Assembly (NCBI GenBank): GCA_004352715.1
Contig: SCFE01000079.1
Location: forward strand, 1,641,985 to 1,705,984
DNA from: Hofstenia miamia
Lineage: Eukaryota; Xenacoelomorpha; Acoela
Reading direction: 5' to 3'
Length of the DNA stretch: 64,000 nucleotides
Shown: positions 29,301 to 44,300 of the stretch, in pieces
Position numbering within the stretch: the first letter of the stretch is position 1
How the letters are laid out: every line of letters starts with the position of its first letter
The notes under the pieces: model-generated
Told to the model about the DNA's origin: nothing
Database searches by the model: none
Seen by the model: the letters and a program-made list of their open reading frames with translations, nothing else
Program-made: the position numbers and the translations under genes

Positions 29301-32300
29301 GAGTTTTTTTCAAGGCAAACATGCGAAATAAATATAATGGAAAAGACCGAAATATATACTCATGTATTTTCACTTTGATTAGAGATACATATGGTGGCTG
29401 TTGTTTACTGTGAATGGAATGCATATTAGAGGAAAAAGCCTTATTTGTCAATTAAGCAAACCTTTTTGTTGTATTGCTAAATCTAACAAACCGAGGAATT
29501 TTTTTTAAGATCTTTTGTGTTATGGAGTCTCGTGACTCAAGAATTAGTAAATATATCCAGTGTCGGAAATCACTATAGGGTAGAAGAATGTCTGATCTTT
29601 TACCTGCGTTTTAACCTTATTTGCCACAGGAGAGTTAACCACGCCCCCTGAGCACATTTTTAAAATTCTGCTTTTTAAGAATCCTTGTATATTTGTGCTT
29701 TCCTCACTAATTTTTATAATGTAAGATGCATCCTGACGACATTTGAAGAAATTTTCTTAATAGGGTTTGACAAAATTTTTTCAAAATATAGACAAAGCCG
29801 TTGGTGACTTTAGGATAACCTAAGGTTGAAATATGTTAAAATTAGAGATGTCAGCAATCATAATGCTTGAAAACTCAACTTAAGAAAGTAATACATAGAA
29901 GATTTTTTAAACAAAAAAAATATTCTGAAGATTATTCAATAAACAGCTGTAATTTAAAAAAAATTGCTAAGACTTTCCTAAGTATTGTTATTTGTCAAAT
30001 ATATATCACTTTATATAAGAAACATTTCCTAAGATTTCGACAAAGCTTTGATAAAAAAATTATCAATTTTTACAAGGATTCAGAAAGCTTTTTGTACCAA
30101 AAGATTAAAGTTGTAATACATCAGATTGAATTAAGAAATTCTAATTGAATATAATTAATTGAATTCAAAACATACATGAATAATGTCAATTTAACAGAAA
30201 ATCAAATATTTCTGATATTCATTGATTGTAATGACGCATATTCCAATTCATATGAAATTAATTCATGTAAACTTTCAGTACAAACTTAGTAGCACTTGAA
30301 AACTGCAAAAACTACATTTCACTTTATATTTATAGTAGACAAAATTTTTTCCAAATGGTTAAACATATATATGCAAGAACGTTTTGTGTAAATTATTTAT
30401 TTTATATTTTTGAATTCATATATTGAATGTAGTAACGGCATTTGTATTTATTCAGCATAATAGCATGGAATTGGCTTGCAGTGTTATGCTAAACATGGAG
30501 CTCTTCTTTGGTCACTAAGTCAGTGTTACTGAAACTTTTCTACAATTAAAATGGTTGCTGGTTTGCACTATATTCTAATTATGAAATATTGGCAAGTTTT
30601 TCAACACAGTTGTAAGAATTCGTTAAGATTTTTTCAAAATTTTGTAAAATTTTTCAATTTTCATATAATTAGGGCAGCTTATAAGTGATGAGCAATCGAT
30701 AATTTTATAGTAGACATTATTGAAAAAACTTATATTCTAGTATTTCCTATTTATTTTGGAGACTTTAGTCCAGAATTTTAAAAGAAATCATTTCTTCTCA
30801 AAATGATGAATTTTTTTCATCAGTAATTAATGTGACAGGTTGGGCGATGTTTGCGTGTTGATCAGGTAGACGTTTACAGGTTCCCGTCAAGCTAATCACA
30901 GAACTAGTAAACAGTCATCATAAGTTGTCGTGGCCTGGCATGTACAGTTCATAGCAAACTACTATACATACTTGTGTCTTTTAGTTAACAATTAAACATT
31001 TTACATAACGTTGTCTTATACTTTTACGCTACTAACAATGCTAAAAATCCTTCTTATCAGTCAATTTTGGATGTAAATTTTTTATTATTTCACTAATACT
31101 TTCTGCATCATACCAGTAAATTTCGATTATTACCCACCTATTTTTACAGCTAACGATTGACCATTGAAATCAAATATTCGTTATAAATATAGTTCGAATC
31201 AACTTTAGATGTGCACATATTACGCCCATGAGGCAAACTGGTTCAAGGATTGATTTTTTTGGATTCAGATCCAAATTAAATTCATGCAATTTCCTCAGAT
31301 ACACTAATTATTGAAAAAGATAAGAAACAAGTTGTCAAATATCTTAACAGCGACTTTTGTAAAAGGCAGCGTAAATGTTTTCCAATACCGATGTATTGCC
31401 TATTGTAAAATTTTTATAAAAACTAAGATGAAGTACACATTTTTTAACAAAAATAATAAATTATTTCTTATAGCGATTTTTTAAATTACATCAATCTGTT
31501 TTTTTTGTAAAAAAATGGAAAACTAATTTTTGAGCTGATTAGCTGTTGTTTGTTAATAGGTATATACTATATTGGATAAAATACTCTACCCACATCCAAC
31601 TGGGTTGTAAAAACCTGTAAAAAAATTGCAAGAAAGTAATCTGAGAAATTTCTAACATAACTTTATATATGTGCAATTCAATTTAGAAACAATTACGTAT
31701 AATAAATTTAGCAAGCTATGTGTAGTGCTTACTAGTAATTAACATAACAACACAGATTTGAAGAAGCGCATAAATTAACATTGCTTCATATATTGGACTT
31801 CTGGACTCTAACTGTGCAATCCACTTCTTAGATCTCCAAAATGATAAAAATTTCAGCTAAGTTCCTTTCCATAAATTACCTCATTTTTACAAAATACAGT
31901 TTACACATTTTGTCTCACGTATATTTATATATATATATATATTTATTAAACTATTATTAAATAATATTAATATCAAGCTCCAAATAATATTAGCGTACAC
32001 ACTTTATATTGTTTTAGAAATCACATTTATAGAATATTATAAGTAAAAAACATGATAAAAAATTCCACTTGCAATGATTGTACATTAAATTTGACGTTAA
32101 ACATACTAATTCATTACTTTTCATAAATGGGTCTAAGTGAAATGCAAAGGTGTGCAACTATTAATAATTGACTATTTAAAAATATAATTCTACTTCCTAA
32201 GCAGTAAATATCAATAATAATTAATACTACTGTATTTTAGATATAATCAATTGTGTCTAAATGGAAATTTCACTTTTCTAAGTTAATACTTGCAGAAGTA

Positions 32301-35300
32301 AATAAATGCAAGGTCATATAAATATATCAATTTTTACATAGGCTATTTGCATGGGCGTAACTAAGACCAGATACCTACAAAATGGTATTGGCCTTCACCT
32401 GAAAATCATAAGTCAGAAAATACTTAAAATACTATTTCCTCATTTAACTAAAGTTACAGTTATATTAAGTTCTTCTCTACAACTTCACATTTCAAATACA
32501 GGGTAAGCAAAAGAAATTCATAAATTTTTATTATTGAATCACTGGTCTTATATTGTATTTAAAGCTATCTCTAAGTACACTAAAATATGTCATAGGAATT
32601 GCCCCTTTGAAAATAGAAAACTCTTTTCTTAAATCCAAAACTCCTGATCTTGATCGATGCCCCATTTCCCATAACTTCCTAAATTATCTCTTTTTTCAAT
32701 GAGTATTTTAAATAATCAATAGAAGCAGATTTTGAATTTTTTAGTTAAGAATGTACAAATTGATTGCAAATCTACAATATAGTTTCGAAAGTTTTAACAT
32801 TATAAATGATATTTACATTTTATATTTTGGTGACATCTAGAAAATCTATCGTTGCAATCTTAGCAGTCTTTGTATTTTCCCAAGGATATTGGAATACTTA
32901 CCAAACGCAGTTACAACAATTTGACAGTTTGACAGTTTGACAAATGGAACTTCGAATTTGAAATTGCAAGATGTTGATTGTGTTTGTAAGAGTAGCATAT
33001 AGGTTAGAACATCTTATAGCATGTCATGTAGTACGAAGAACGCCTACGTAAATTTAGAAACCTACAATTATCGTAAAATACTTTGGAAATCAAACTCTAC
33101 CAGGACATTCTTAAGAGCCCTGCATAGGTTACTTAGAACTTTAATAACAGAATCTCTAAATGTTATTGTTATTTTTAAATTCTTTCGATATCTTTTTAAA
33201 CTACTCTTCATTAATACTTTATAAATGAGCAACTGGGTAACAGTTTCATATCATTTGGTAGTTATTCACTGCTTGGGAAACATTTTTATTCCCACCAGAT
33301 GCAATTGACATTTTTTCCAAATAGACTGGTAAAAATAGAAATTTTAATATTTTTCCTGAATTTATGCTTAAGTTAATTCCCGAGATATACCGTTTCAAAA
33401 ATGTTCTCATACTTGTATATACTACCACAGACTGTCGGGTATATCACGAATGCAATTTATTAGGAGTTCTTAACATATTTTTTTAAGTTTTAAATTGGAT
33501 TGAATAATTTATCCCTAAATTTAGTTAATAACTTGAAAAATTCTATGCGGTTATTTTTCACTTGGATATATGTGAGGCATTGCAAGAGATATATGAGAGT
33601 GCATTGATATTGATACTGTGGTTATATCAGTCAAACGTAGCATAGGAAAAACGCAAACCTTACGAGCAATGCATTTCAATAATATATTTCAAACATATTA
33701 AAATGCAGTAAATAATACATAAATATATTCCAATATAAATGTTCTAGCAATGTAATACAGCAATATATCGCACCATTTTGATATTTTGAGAAGTACCTAT
33801 TTGACATAAAGAAAACCACTCTGTTATGAAAGTGTGGTAATTTACAAAATTATTGTAAGCTAAGTTTAACATTAGTTTAAATTTTTTTAGAACTTAGCTA
33901 ATCCTGCTTGACATACGTCTGACTCTGGAAGCCTAAGTATCAAAATATTATACATTCGGATAATTATATAATAGATTTCGTGGCAATGATTTTCTTTTTT
34001 TGGGAAAATATTTTATGTCTTTAAATTGAAATTTGCCTAAGTAAATCGGATAATTTCTTTCTAAACAAGAAACAAACATTTGGTCTTGCTAGTCTTTCAT
34101 GTTTGGCATATTGGAATTGTGCGTTCTTAAGACCCATGCTAAAAGACTATTTTTCATGTCATCACATTGGTTGAGTAAGCAATAATTTTAACAATATCAC
34201 CTTCTAAAAATATGTTACAATAACACTGTGATTAAATCCTGCACCAATAAATTTATTGTAATAAATTTATTGCTATATATTGCAAATGTTTTTCAAACTA
34301 AAAGTTTCGTCGTTGGACTACATGGAATCATGGGAACAAATATTTCATTGCACTTGGAATAAATCCAATTGGACTAACAATACTCTAGTTATAAAATCTA
34401 TCTATCTTCGTAGAATTTTGTAGTTATTTTATTAATATTCATTGTAATACGCAAATATAAAAAAAATTTAAAAGAAAATTATTTTATTGTGGGGTCAAAA
34501 AAAGGCCTCAAACAACAACTAACCGCTAAAAAGGACATTCAATGAACCACACTTACAAAAAAATTCCTCGCAAATTTAGATGAATATGACATATCTACAA
34601 AATCTGCGGTTCTTACTCTGTAGACCAAAAGACATGAATTTTGGAAATGAATTTTGGCAGCCTCAATTCAAAAAATCAAAATTTTGTCTGAATTGCCGCC
34701 CAAATAGGATGTTTTGTACTTTTCTAGTGAACAGTATCATTGAATTTCCTCGGTGAGTTAAGCGATGGGTGAAATGAGCAATAATTCTACCGTAAGCTGT
34801 TTAAATGCATTATTAATTTTTACAGAAGTGTTTGAAATATAATATCAGTCTCTAAAAGCAGGTTGCCATAAAGCTTCGAATTGCCGTACAAAGCGACTAT
34901 TTTTCGATTAAAATGTTTGCTAAATCATTAACTGCTCGTGTGTTTGCGACAATTTTTTAAATTATTATTGTCTATGCATAAATATTTAATTATTTTTAAT
35001 TGAAATAATGCTCGATGTTGTGATTGCAATAATACTTAAGTATATATATCAAAATCTTTCAACAAAATTGCTATATTTTTTCACAAAGTTATCTATTTTG
35101 TGATATTATCGATTAATCACTATTATTGATCAAGTAATTCATGTTTCGGGCTATTTCAAGCACATTGTATGAAGTTGAAAGTCAAGTGAGAAGTAATACC
35201 ATGAAGGATACCACTCGACATTTATAAGTTCTTGTGTTTATTTATTGTACTGTATGAAACAAATGTATACGTGCATTTCTTATTTCATGTTGCAGATCAG

Positions 35301-38300
35301 ACTTGTCAACGAGCCGGCATTTCCAAGCTCGGCTCGTTTCAATTTTTAGTAAGTTCGGCTCGGCTCGGCTCACCACATAAAATCTTTGAATGAGGCTCGC
35401 TTAGCTCGGTATTTTTTTAAAAATATTGTGCAAAAAGTATTTTTTACATAGCTCTTCCTATTATTTAATAAACATTTCTTAAATAAAATTATAGGAAAGG
35501 CATACTGACTGCAAAAAATAAGCAAAATCTCCATAATCAAATTAACAAGCAGAACTATAAACTTGCTTTGCCTAAAACAGGCTCGTTTTGGGCTCGTTGT
35601 ATATCACATATTGTGTTCAAGCTCGGCTCGCCTCGGCTCGTTAGAAGCTCAGCTCGTTGACAAGTCTGTTGCAAATAGAGATAGGTAGTTCTGAAATTCT
35701 GAGCTCTATTCAGTCTCGTCTTTTTGCTATAAAATATTTTAGTGTTATACTATCAATTTCAATTTACTTGACTACTGTATATTTATGATTACCCTTCCTG
35801 AACTCCATGCGAAAAAAGATTTTGAATAAATTTTCAATACAAAGCATCCAAAATATTTCCTAAAAAATACATAATTTAACAGTCAAGATGCATTAATTAG
35901 AGTCATTATCTATTATTTAGCATTTGAATGTATTAATTATGTATTTTATTCCATTATAATATATTATAAACTATTATATACTATTAAGTATCATTATTCT
36001 CCAAGTAATCAGCCACTGATACGACATAAGTGGACGGTAAACAAGCATGTTTTTATGTCTGTCAGTGGCGAACCATTTATCAATGGGCAGGTGGCAGCTT
36101 AACTATGAGCTAAAAGGCGTCAAATGATAACGTATGAATAACTTCTAAGCTAAAAAACCGAATTTTATATTTCAATTATTATGACTATTTTTTATCATAC
36201 TAACATATGGGTAACTTAGAATCTATGCAAAGTTGGACATGAACAATGAAGTATTCCACATTTTTTGCCCGAAATTTTATATGATATTTTAAGATCATGA
36301 GTTTGGGAAGAATAATGATTGCATGTGAAAAATGATGAGGCGGTCCAACTTTCACTACTCAAGAGCTACCGTTATACAAATTTGTATAAGGGTATGCATT
36401 TGTACGTTTTTATTAAATCATTCAAATTTTAAATATTATGAGCATTATAGGCAGAACATGTAAAAAATAAATTTATGTAAATCAAATATAGGTGATAGTA
36501 TTTTTTATTTCTGCTCAAAAGATATTATAAATTATACTAGTAATGAATTCCATCCTTGTTAAAAAGTGGTTAATGTGATTTTTGAATCCTTCGAAAAATG
36601 GAATATTCCACAAAACCTTTGTCATGGTTGAGAGATAAATAATTCACGTGATTTGAGCTTCAGTCTTATTAATCATTATTACACATTATTTCACATTTAT
36701 CAAAGTGTTTCCGGAAGAATTAAACCACAATATTCAATGAAAATATTACAATACATGCATAAGAACATAACTTATTATTCATGGCAAACACAACAATGAC
36801 ATTCATATTAATATATATTGAATATTTGCAGACCTCTTAAAGATGGAATATTCCATTTATGAGAATGCTTGAATTATATTAAGCTTTGACCAAAGCTCAT
36901 ATAGAAACATTTGATCCTAAAGTGCTCCTGAAATTGAATAATTATGCACTAGATTGTCATCAAACCACAACACTAATCGAAAAGAGCATCTGATGATTTT
37001 TAAGATCAAATAGCACAATAACAGTTATATTGGAATGTGGGCTTTCTTAAGAACCCCTAAAATTTGGTAATATATTTTTAAAGCAGAATGATAAGATGTT
37101 CAAAAATTGCAAGTCAAAGCATCAAATTTTGATAAATATATTCTTAGAACAATCTAAACTAGGTGACACACGTTTTCTTATTTATGAATTGCCATCGCAA
37201 TGCAGACGTGTGTCACATGTTGCAAAAAACGCACGATCCAATTCTTTAAATGATGTACCCTGTCAAGAACAGCAGTTGCGGCCAAAAAGCATTTTTTAAT
37301 TGCCTGACGTTTCATTCATTTCTATAACTATAGGTTTTGCATTTAAACATTCAAATACATCACCTGCATTAAAATTGCACATTTATACAAGAACTATTAT
37401 CCAACAGATACATACATGTTCAAATTCATTTTTTATTTAATTTGTTTAAAATAAAGGGATATTGGGTATAATCATAGATTGACGCGAGTGTAATTTTTTC
37501 ACTCACACCCACAACACACCCGCTATTGGTGCAACGAGCCGACGTCATTTCAAGTAACTAAGCCAAAAAAATGACAATCACCGAATCGACTTTCTATTAA
37601 TTTTGTGAATGATGTCAAATATATTATGTTACATAGCCTATATAATTAATATTGTATTAATTTAGTATTACATATGTAATACTTTGGGTATGATTATAAT
37701 TTTACAATTGATGAGTTTGTTGATTGCCATAGTTTATATATATATATATATATATAATTTACATTATTTTCTCCTTAATCCAAATGACTATTAATGAAAA
37801 AACAGAATGTTTGCCCAGTCTAAATAACTTGAAATAATTTTTCAACAAAAATATTTTAAAAAAATAACTAGTTATGTGTATGTATAAATAAAAGTATGTT
37901 TTGCAACATGTCCAGGCTAAGTTTGGGTGCTTAGGTGCAATTTTCACGCCTCCCCCTCCCCCNNNNNNNNNNNNNNNNNNNNNNNNNNNNNNNNNNNNNN
38001 NNNNNNNNNNNNNNNNNNNNNNNNNNNNNNNNNNNNNNNNNNNNNNNNNNNNNNNNNNNNNNNNNNNNNNNNNNNNNNNNNNNNNNNNNNNNNNNNNNNN
38101 NNNNNNNNNNNNNNNNNNNNNNNNNNNNNNNNNNNNNNNNNNNCCCTCCCCCTCCCCCCAACCTTTTCAAATTCAGCAAAAAACATAACCATATTGCATT
38201 CACGTGAATAATTTGAATAGAGCTTTTAGACTAGATTACGAAATCACAATTTTTGTTCTGATATCTGAATAGTGGTTTTTGGACTGAAGTGGGCTGCCGC

Positions 38301-41300
38301 GACTCACGGTCTTGCAACATGACTATTTAAATGTAAAGGGACAGATAATCAAGCCTGATGACTTATAATTAGTGATTAATAATGAAAGTCGATGGATTTT
38401 TCGACAGCATAGGTGAAAATTGAACAAGCAATTATTTTGGAGATGCAAAAAACTAGAAAAAGTATTTTTTTCAACTGTTAAGTTGTGATGATATTTTCTC
38501 TCTAACCCACAACTACAGTCCCAGTTTTCATTTTGGAATTTTACACCCTTTGAAAATTTTTATGTTCTAACCAAGGATCCTATTAATTATAATTCATTGC
38601 ATGACGCCATACATTATATATTTAAAGAGGATGTTGCTGTTTCTTTCATTGTAATAATGTCCATTTCTAGGTTTATGATTCAATAAACTCACTTGTTTCT
38701 CTTGAAAATATTATGAGATTGCAGGCTGTAAAATGATTAATTTTTGTGGTTTGACGACTCTCCTTTGATTGGCTTAAAAAATATTGTGCAAGCTCAATTT
38801 CCATCCCTACACCCATTGCTACTAGTTTCGACCTGTCAGTGGTCACACCATCGATTTGCTCACTCGCTATTCAGACAAAAAAGGATAGTGTGTCACCCCT
38901 CACTGGATTTTATGGAATAGTGTGACACACATCAGCAGTGCATTAGCAATTCAAAAAGAGAAAGTGTGACACGTGCATAAGAAAAACAATGACGCTTAAA
39001 CATTAAGAATAGCTAACATAGAACATGAGGAAATTGATAATATTAAGCCATTTGAGTGTTATGCAGGTACCAGGTGGCCAATTCAATTCCGTTTTTCATA
39101 TTTTCTATTTTCATCGTTTGGAAAGATTAAATGAAAATTGTAATTGAAAAACATAAATAACCATCTTTTTTTTATTTTCGCTTTTCAAATTTCATTTAGC
39201 CATATTCCATTTTTAAAATTTTTCAAAGGAAAAACAAAAATTGAAAAATGAAAAACGAAAATTGAAAAATGAAACATTTCAATTCCGTTTTTCGTTTTTT
39301 GATTTTCGTTTTGGTTGTTATCATTTTTATGTAATTGCTATCCCATTGATTGTTTAATCAATAAACAGTAACCGCAAATGTAATTGAAAGAAATTGATGC
39401 CCATATATTAAGTAAACAATCACTCTTTGTATTATTGAGAGAAGCTATAGTAGTTCAAAAACAACAACATAGCAATTACATAAGAATGAAAACAACCAAA
39501 ACGAAAATTAAAAAATGAAAAACGGTATTGAAACGTTTCATTTTTCATTTTCGTTTTTCACTTTTCATTTTTCAATTTTTGTATTTTTTTTGAAAATTTT
39601 TTTTTTAAAAATGGAAATTGGCAAAATGAAATTTGAAATGCGAAATTGAAAAATGGTTATTTCCCTTTTTCAAATTCAATTTTCATTTAATCTTTCCAAG
39701 CGATCAAAATGAAAAATGAAAAATGGAATTAAATATGCCACCTGGTACCTGCATAGAGTGTATTACAAAACTATTTTATATGTGGTAAAATTGAAATATT
39801 AAGAAATTCCATAGCTGCTTTCAATGAGGATTGCAATTAGGTCAGCATAAGCATTCTATTCTAAGGACTACTTGAAAGGCTTAAGTACAACTTAATCAAT
39901 TGTCGAATTTCACATAGTTTCATTTAAATGTATCTGCAACTTTTTGATGTTAACTGCACATTTACTCGCTTTGACATAAATCTCTGAATTACTAAATAGA
40001 ATGTTAAAGAAAATTAATAATAGGTGAAATCTGTCAATCTAATTTATGCAAAGACGTGTACTTTGGCAGCGGAAAAGAGCGCCGTAATAGCTGCGTTTTT
40101 ATCATTTTCTTCTTCACGTCCTTTTCCTCAAAGAAAAAGAAAATAATAGGGAAGACTGTCACCGCATACCGACCCCATTATATTTGACTGATTACCGTTA
40201 AATGATGTTCATTTCACTTGGCAATAATGAACGAATCTTTCATCTCTGAAGTAAATATCAACACAAAATTTAACGATTATCACTGCATGTTAACAAATCG
40301 ATTAAAACAAATTTACAAAAATGTTTACCGTGGGATATGTTATTGAATGTAGAATACCGAAATTAATATATTTGATTATTATTAAGGCTTTCCAATGCAT
40401 GCCAAATTCTTAAATGCTCTTACTGAATAATTTTCCTTTGAATTTAATGGAATATGTAAAAATTGAATCTTAGAAATGCAAAGAGCCCATAGGATCAGAA
40501 AATACAAAACTGACAAAATAATTGTATTTGTTTTGAATTACTTATAATTCGACAAAAACGACTAAACTCTTTAGAAATTTTAAAAGTGATGGATTTTGTG
40601 ATTAGTATTATTGTACTAGCACGTTTTTTACTTAACTTTTAATAAGACATATACAGGAACAATTCTATGGCTATCCTAAATTCAAATGTTTTTCTAAACA
40701 ATGCAACTTTTTTACTTAACTTTTAATAAGACATATACAGGAACAATTCTATGGCTATCCTAAATTCAAATGTTTTTCTACCCTGTGATTACTTTAACAA
40801 TATCTGGACAAAATAAATTTTTAGTCGAACCCAAGCTAATTCAGAAATACCTCATCAACAAAATTTATCTTGCTCGCCATTGCTTAGGATTAACTAAATA
40901 TCCAATATATGTGGCATCTGGTAAATTTCATAAATTTTATTTATTTTTTGTATTTGATAGATTAGGTAAATCAAATATTTTTGTGAGGTAGATACATGTC
41001 TTTTTTCATATTTATGACATGGACAGAAGAAGCTTATAGTGTTCTGAAAAAATTCAGGCCAGAGTAAATCAATGCAAACGCTTAACCAAAACATACATTT
41101 TATAGGGGTAATAACTCATGCAATTCTAATGAATTCTGAACTTAGATTTTTTTACTCTATTTGTTTGAAACTTTGAAATGAAATGTATTTTTTCCAATGA
41201 TTTTCAGGAAATAATCAAGCGCAAAATACTAAAAATAACTATTTCCATTTTTTAGAAAAAAATTTAAATAATAGCCTAAGTTGATTGATCAAATACTTAG

Positions 41301-44300
41301 AACTTATACCATGTATTTAGTATTTGATATGCTTGCAGGAATTTGATACTTGTGAAAGTTAATACCACTGAGCATGTCTCGTACAGCTTTAAAATTGTAC
41401 TAAGGTCATTGTTATAGGCCACTCATTCTTTCTGTGATTTGAAATACTAATTGAAATTAACGAATTCTTTTGGCTTTATAAAAAGCAGCATTGTTTTTTT
41501 GTTTCAACAAATCACATGTATATTTTCTCGTTTGACAAAGTAATAGAAAGAAAAAGTTCATGAGTGATTGCGGTAGTGCCAAATTTGTCATTTCTAAAAT
41601 TGATTGTCAGATGTTAATTTAAACCAACCTAAAATGTTTAAATCTTGGTATTCTTTATTGACGAATCCATTGCTGAATACGATGGTGAACATTTCTGCTA
41701 AGAACACTGTTATTAAAAAAAATCAAGCTCTATAAAAACCTGACACTCAGATAATGAGGCAATTTAATCCGATATGCTCATGGCAGAATGATTCAATTTT
41801 GTGTAGGAAGGTTTTCCAAATTTCATTGAGACAAGTGAGAAATTCAGTTGTATTGTGCCACAGATTGTAAAACGTCGATGAAATAGAGAATAATGAGCCT
41901 TCAAACATTTTTAGAAACTTATCAAAATCATTTAATATTATGCATTGCTAAATGTTACTTTGCTAACTGCTGAGACCAACCTTGACTCAACCCAAACAGC
42001 AATTTTCAAAATCTCACCAAACTCAACACATGTTCAGTTTCTCTTAACAACTTATCACAAAACAATATAACAAAATACATTTTTCAAATACATCCGAAAA
42101 TCAGCTGTGAACATTTACATGTAAAGTTGGCATAGCGTCCTGGTCTGCATAATTGAATGCAAGGGACATTGCGATAAACATCGACATCATGTATTTAAAA
42201 ATTAAATATTAAAAGTGTCATTAGAGATCTTTGTAAAATTCTATTTATTGTTATCATTTGATTTTAAATATAGTAAGTTATATTATATATCATTTTATAT
42301 AACAGAAAAGCAAATGGGCCGAAAATTCAGTAAAAAACTCGAATTTATCAGGAATACTTTGGCCAGTCCCAGTTCTGCCCATTTGGCTCATCTTAAACTC
42401 ATTTCCGTAATACTTGTCAAAAAAATTTCTGCACTTTTTTACTTTGCTTCATGAAAATTAAAAACTACAATAAGATCTTCAGTTTACACTTAGAAGAGTA
42501 TATAATACTAATGTAAAACATCAAAATGTATTTTTTTCAAAATAGTTTATATATAATTGTATTTACGTTTTACTTGCATGCACTGTTGAGAAATAGTCAG
42601 CTTTTTTAAATTTCGTTTCATTTTTCCAACCATTTTTCCAATATTTCGGAAATAGCTTAGCACGGCCCAGCCCAAGCCCTGCCTGGCCCATGTTAATCTT
42701 TGAATTTTAGGGTTTTAAAGAGAACTGAGGAGTTCATTGGAACGCATTCTAAGACTTATAATATATTCGTTCTACCCTGAATTTGAGAGTTGCAACTCAG
42801 GGTTTCAACCCAAAAAACGAGCATCACTAGTTTTTTAAAGGGAGTGGGGCATTAAGATTAAGCGTTTATAGGGGATTATGTGTTAAAGTATTAAAATTCA
42901 TTGTATAGTTGGATAAAACCTTCACTTCTATTTTATCTCACCACACATCTCACTTAGTAATTCGAATTTTTTTAAGTTATCAATGAGAATTCCCATTTAA
43001 AATACTGCCCAATGCAACCTTGAAAATATATACACTGTATGTTTGAAAGTTGAGGAAAGATCCCCCAATCCCCCTTGGCAATGCACTGGTATTATTCGAA
43101 GTTTAATTGTATCTATTCTTATTTGTGAACCCTATTTTGTACATTTTAGGCAATTCAACAGAATCAGCTTTAAGTTTTTTTCTGCAAAATAACAACCATT
43201 TTTGCAGACTAGTCCCTATTATATATTCAATCGCATTAACATACAATATTTAGAAAGTGTGTTTCTTCCCAGGAAAATCAATAATGTAAATACAACTTTC
43301 CCTATTCCTCCCAAAGTAAAACTTTATTTCCATAACCAGACAAAATATATGTTTCTAATAATTTCTGTAGAAAACTAAATATTGATAATCAATCACAATA
43401 CTTGAGAGCTTTTCCATGCCTATTTGACAGATTCCTAAACTTAGACGATCTCAGTGACATATAAATTTGCTTTATGGATTGCTTTCAAAACTCCATACTT
43501 TAGCGTAACTGTCTTGTCACTACTACTTTCTAATGCACTTAGATCCGTTATTGATGCAATTAACCGAAATGGCAGGTAGCTAATCAAATTTTCTGCCGAC
43601 TTCAAAGAACGTGATGTAATTGGAAGCATCGTTATCCATTAGTCTGAATATGTTTGGTTTCGCATGCCATGAATTTGAAGTCCGACATTTAGTCAAGATA
43701 ATTTTATTAAAGAATAAAAATGTATGGAATATATAAGCAAGGCTGCAATGTTCCTTAACTGTTACCTTAGCTTTTTTGATAAGAAAGCAAATGTTATTCT
43801 TTATTGCTACATTATTTAGGTGTATATCAGAAACTACTATATATATTTGCAAAATATCCGTTTTAATTTGTACTTCTCAAACACGGTCACTTCTATAAAT
43901 AAGAATAAAGAAAGATTTGATAAATGATGACGTTAACAATAAATTCCATTGTGCCAACTTATATCTCTTTGATGGAAGCATATACCCTGTTTACACGTGA
44001 CATAAGACAGATCTGTCTCCAAACAGATGTAGATCAAATAATTTTGATTTTATTGTATGTCGTTTGTCACGCTGTCACAGTCTAAACACAAAATCATAAG
44101 ACATATATGCTTTTGACTGCAAGTTATTTAATTATTATGCAAGCAAAATAGTAGTAATTTCGACGTATTAAATTAATAAAAAATATTAATCATATAGTTT
44201 TTAGTATTTTATCCGATTTTAGCAAACGAAAATAATAATTTTTCAATTATACATATAGATATTCAAACATTACTTATGCATTTTAGATAAATTTCTTATA

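Noticed and set aside
37901-38211. Pro-rich open frames around the poly-C gap
   Set aside because: Low-complexity C runs and N translated as protein; not coding.
43441-43852. Two overlapping minus-strand frames with slightly coding-like composition
   Set aside because: No family recognised; could be a decayed transposon fragment but cannot be supported.
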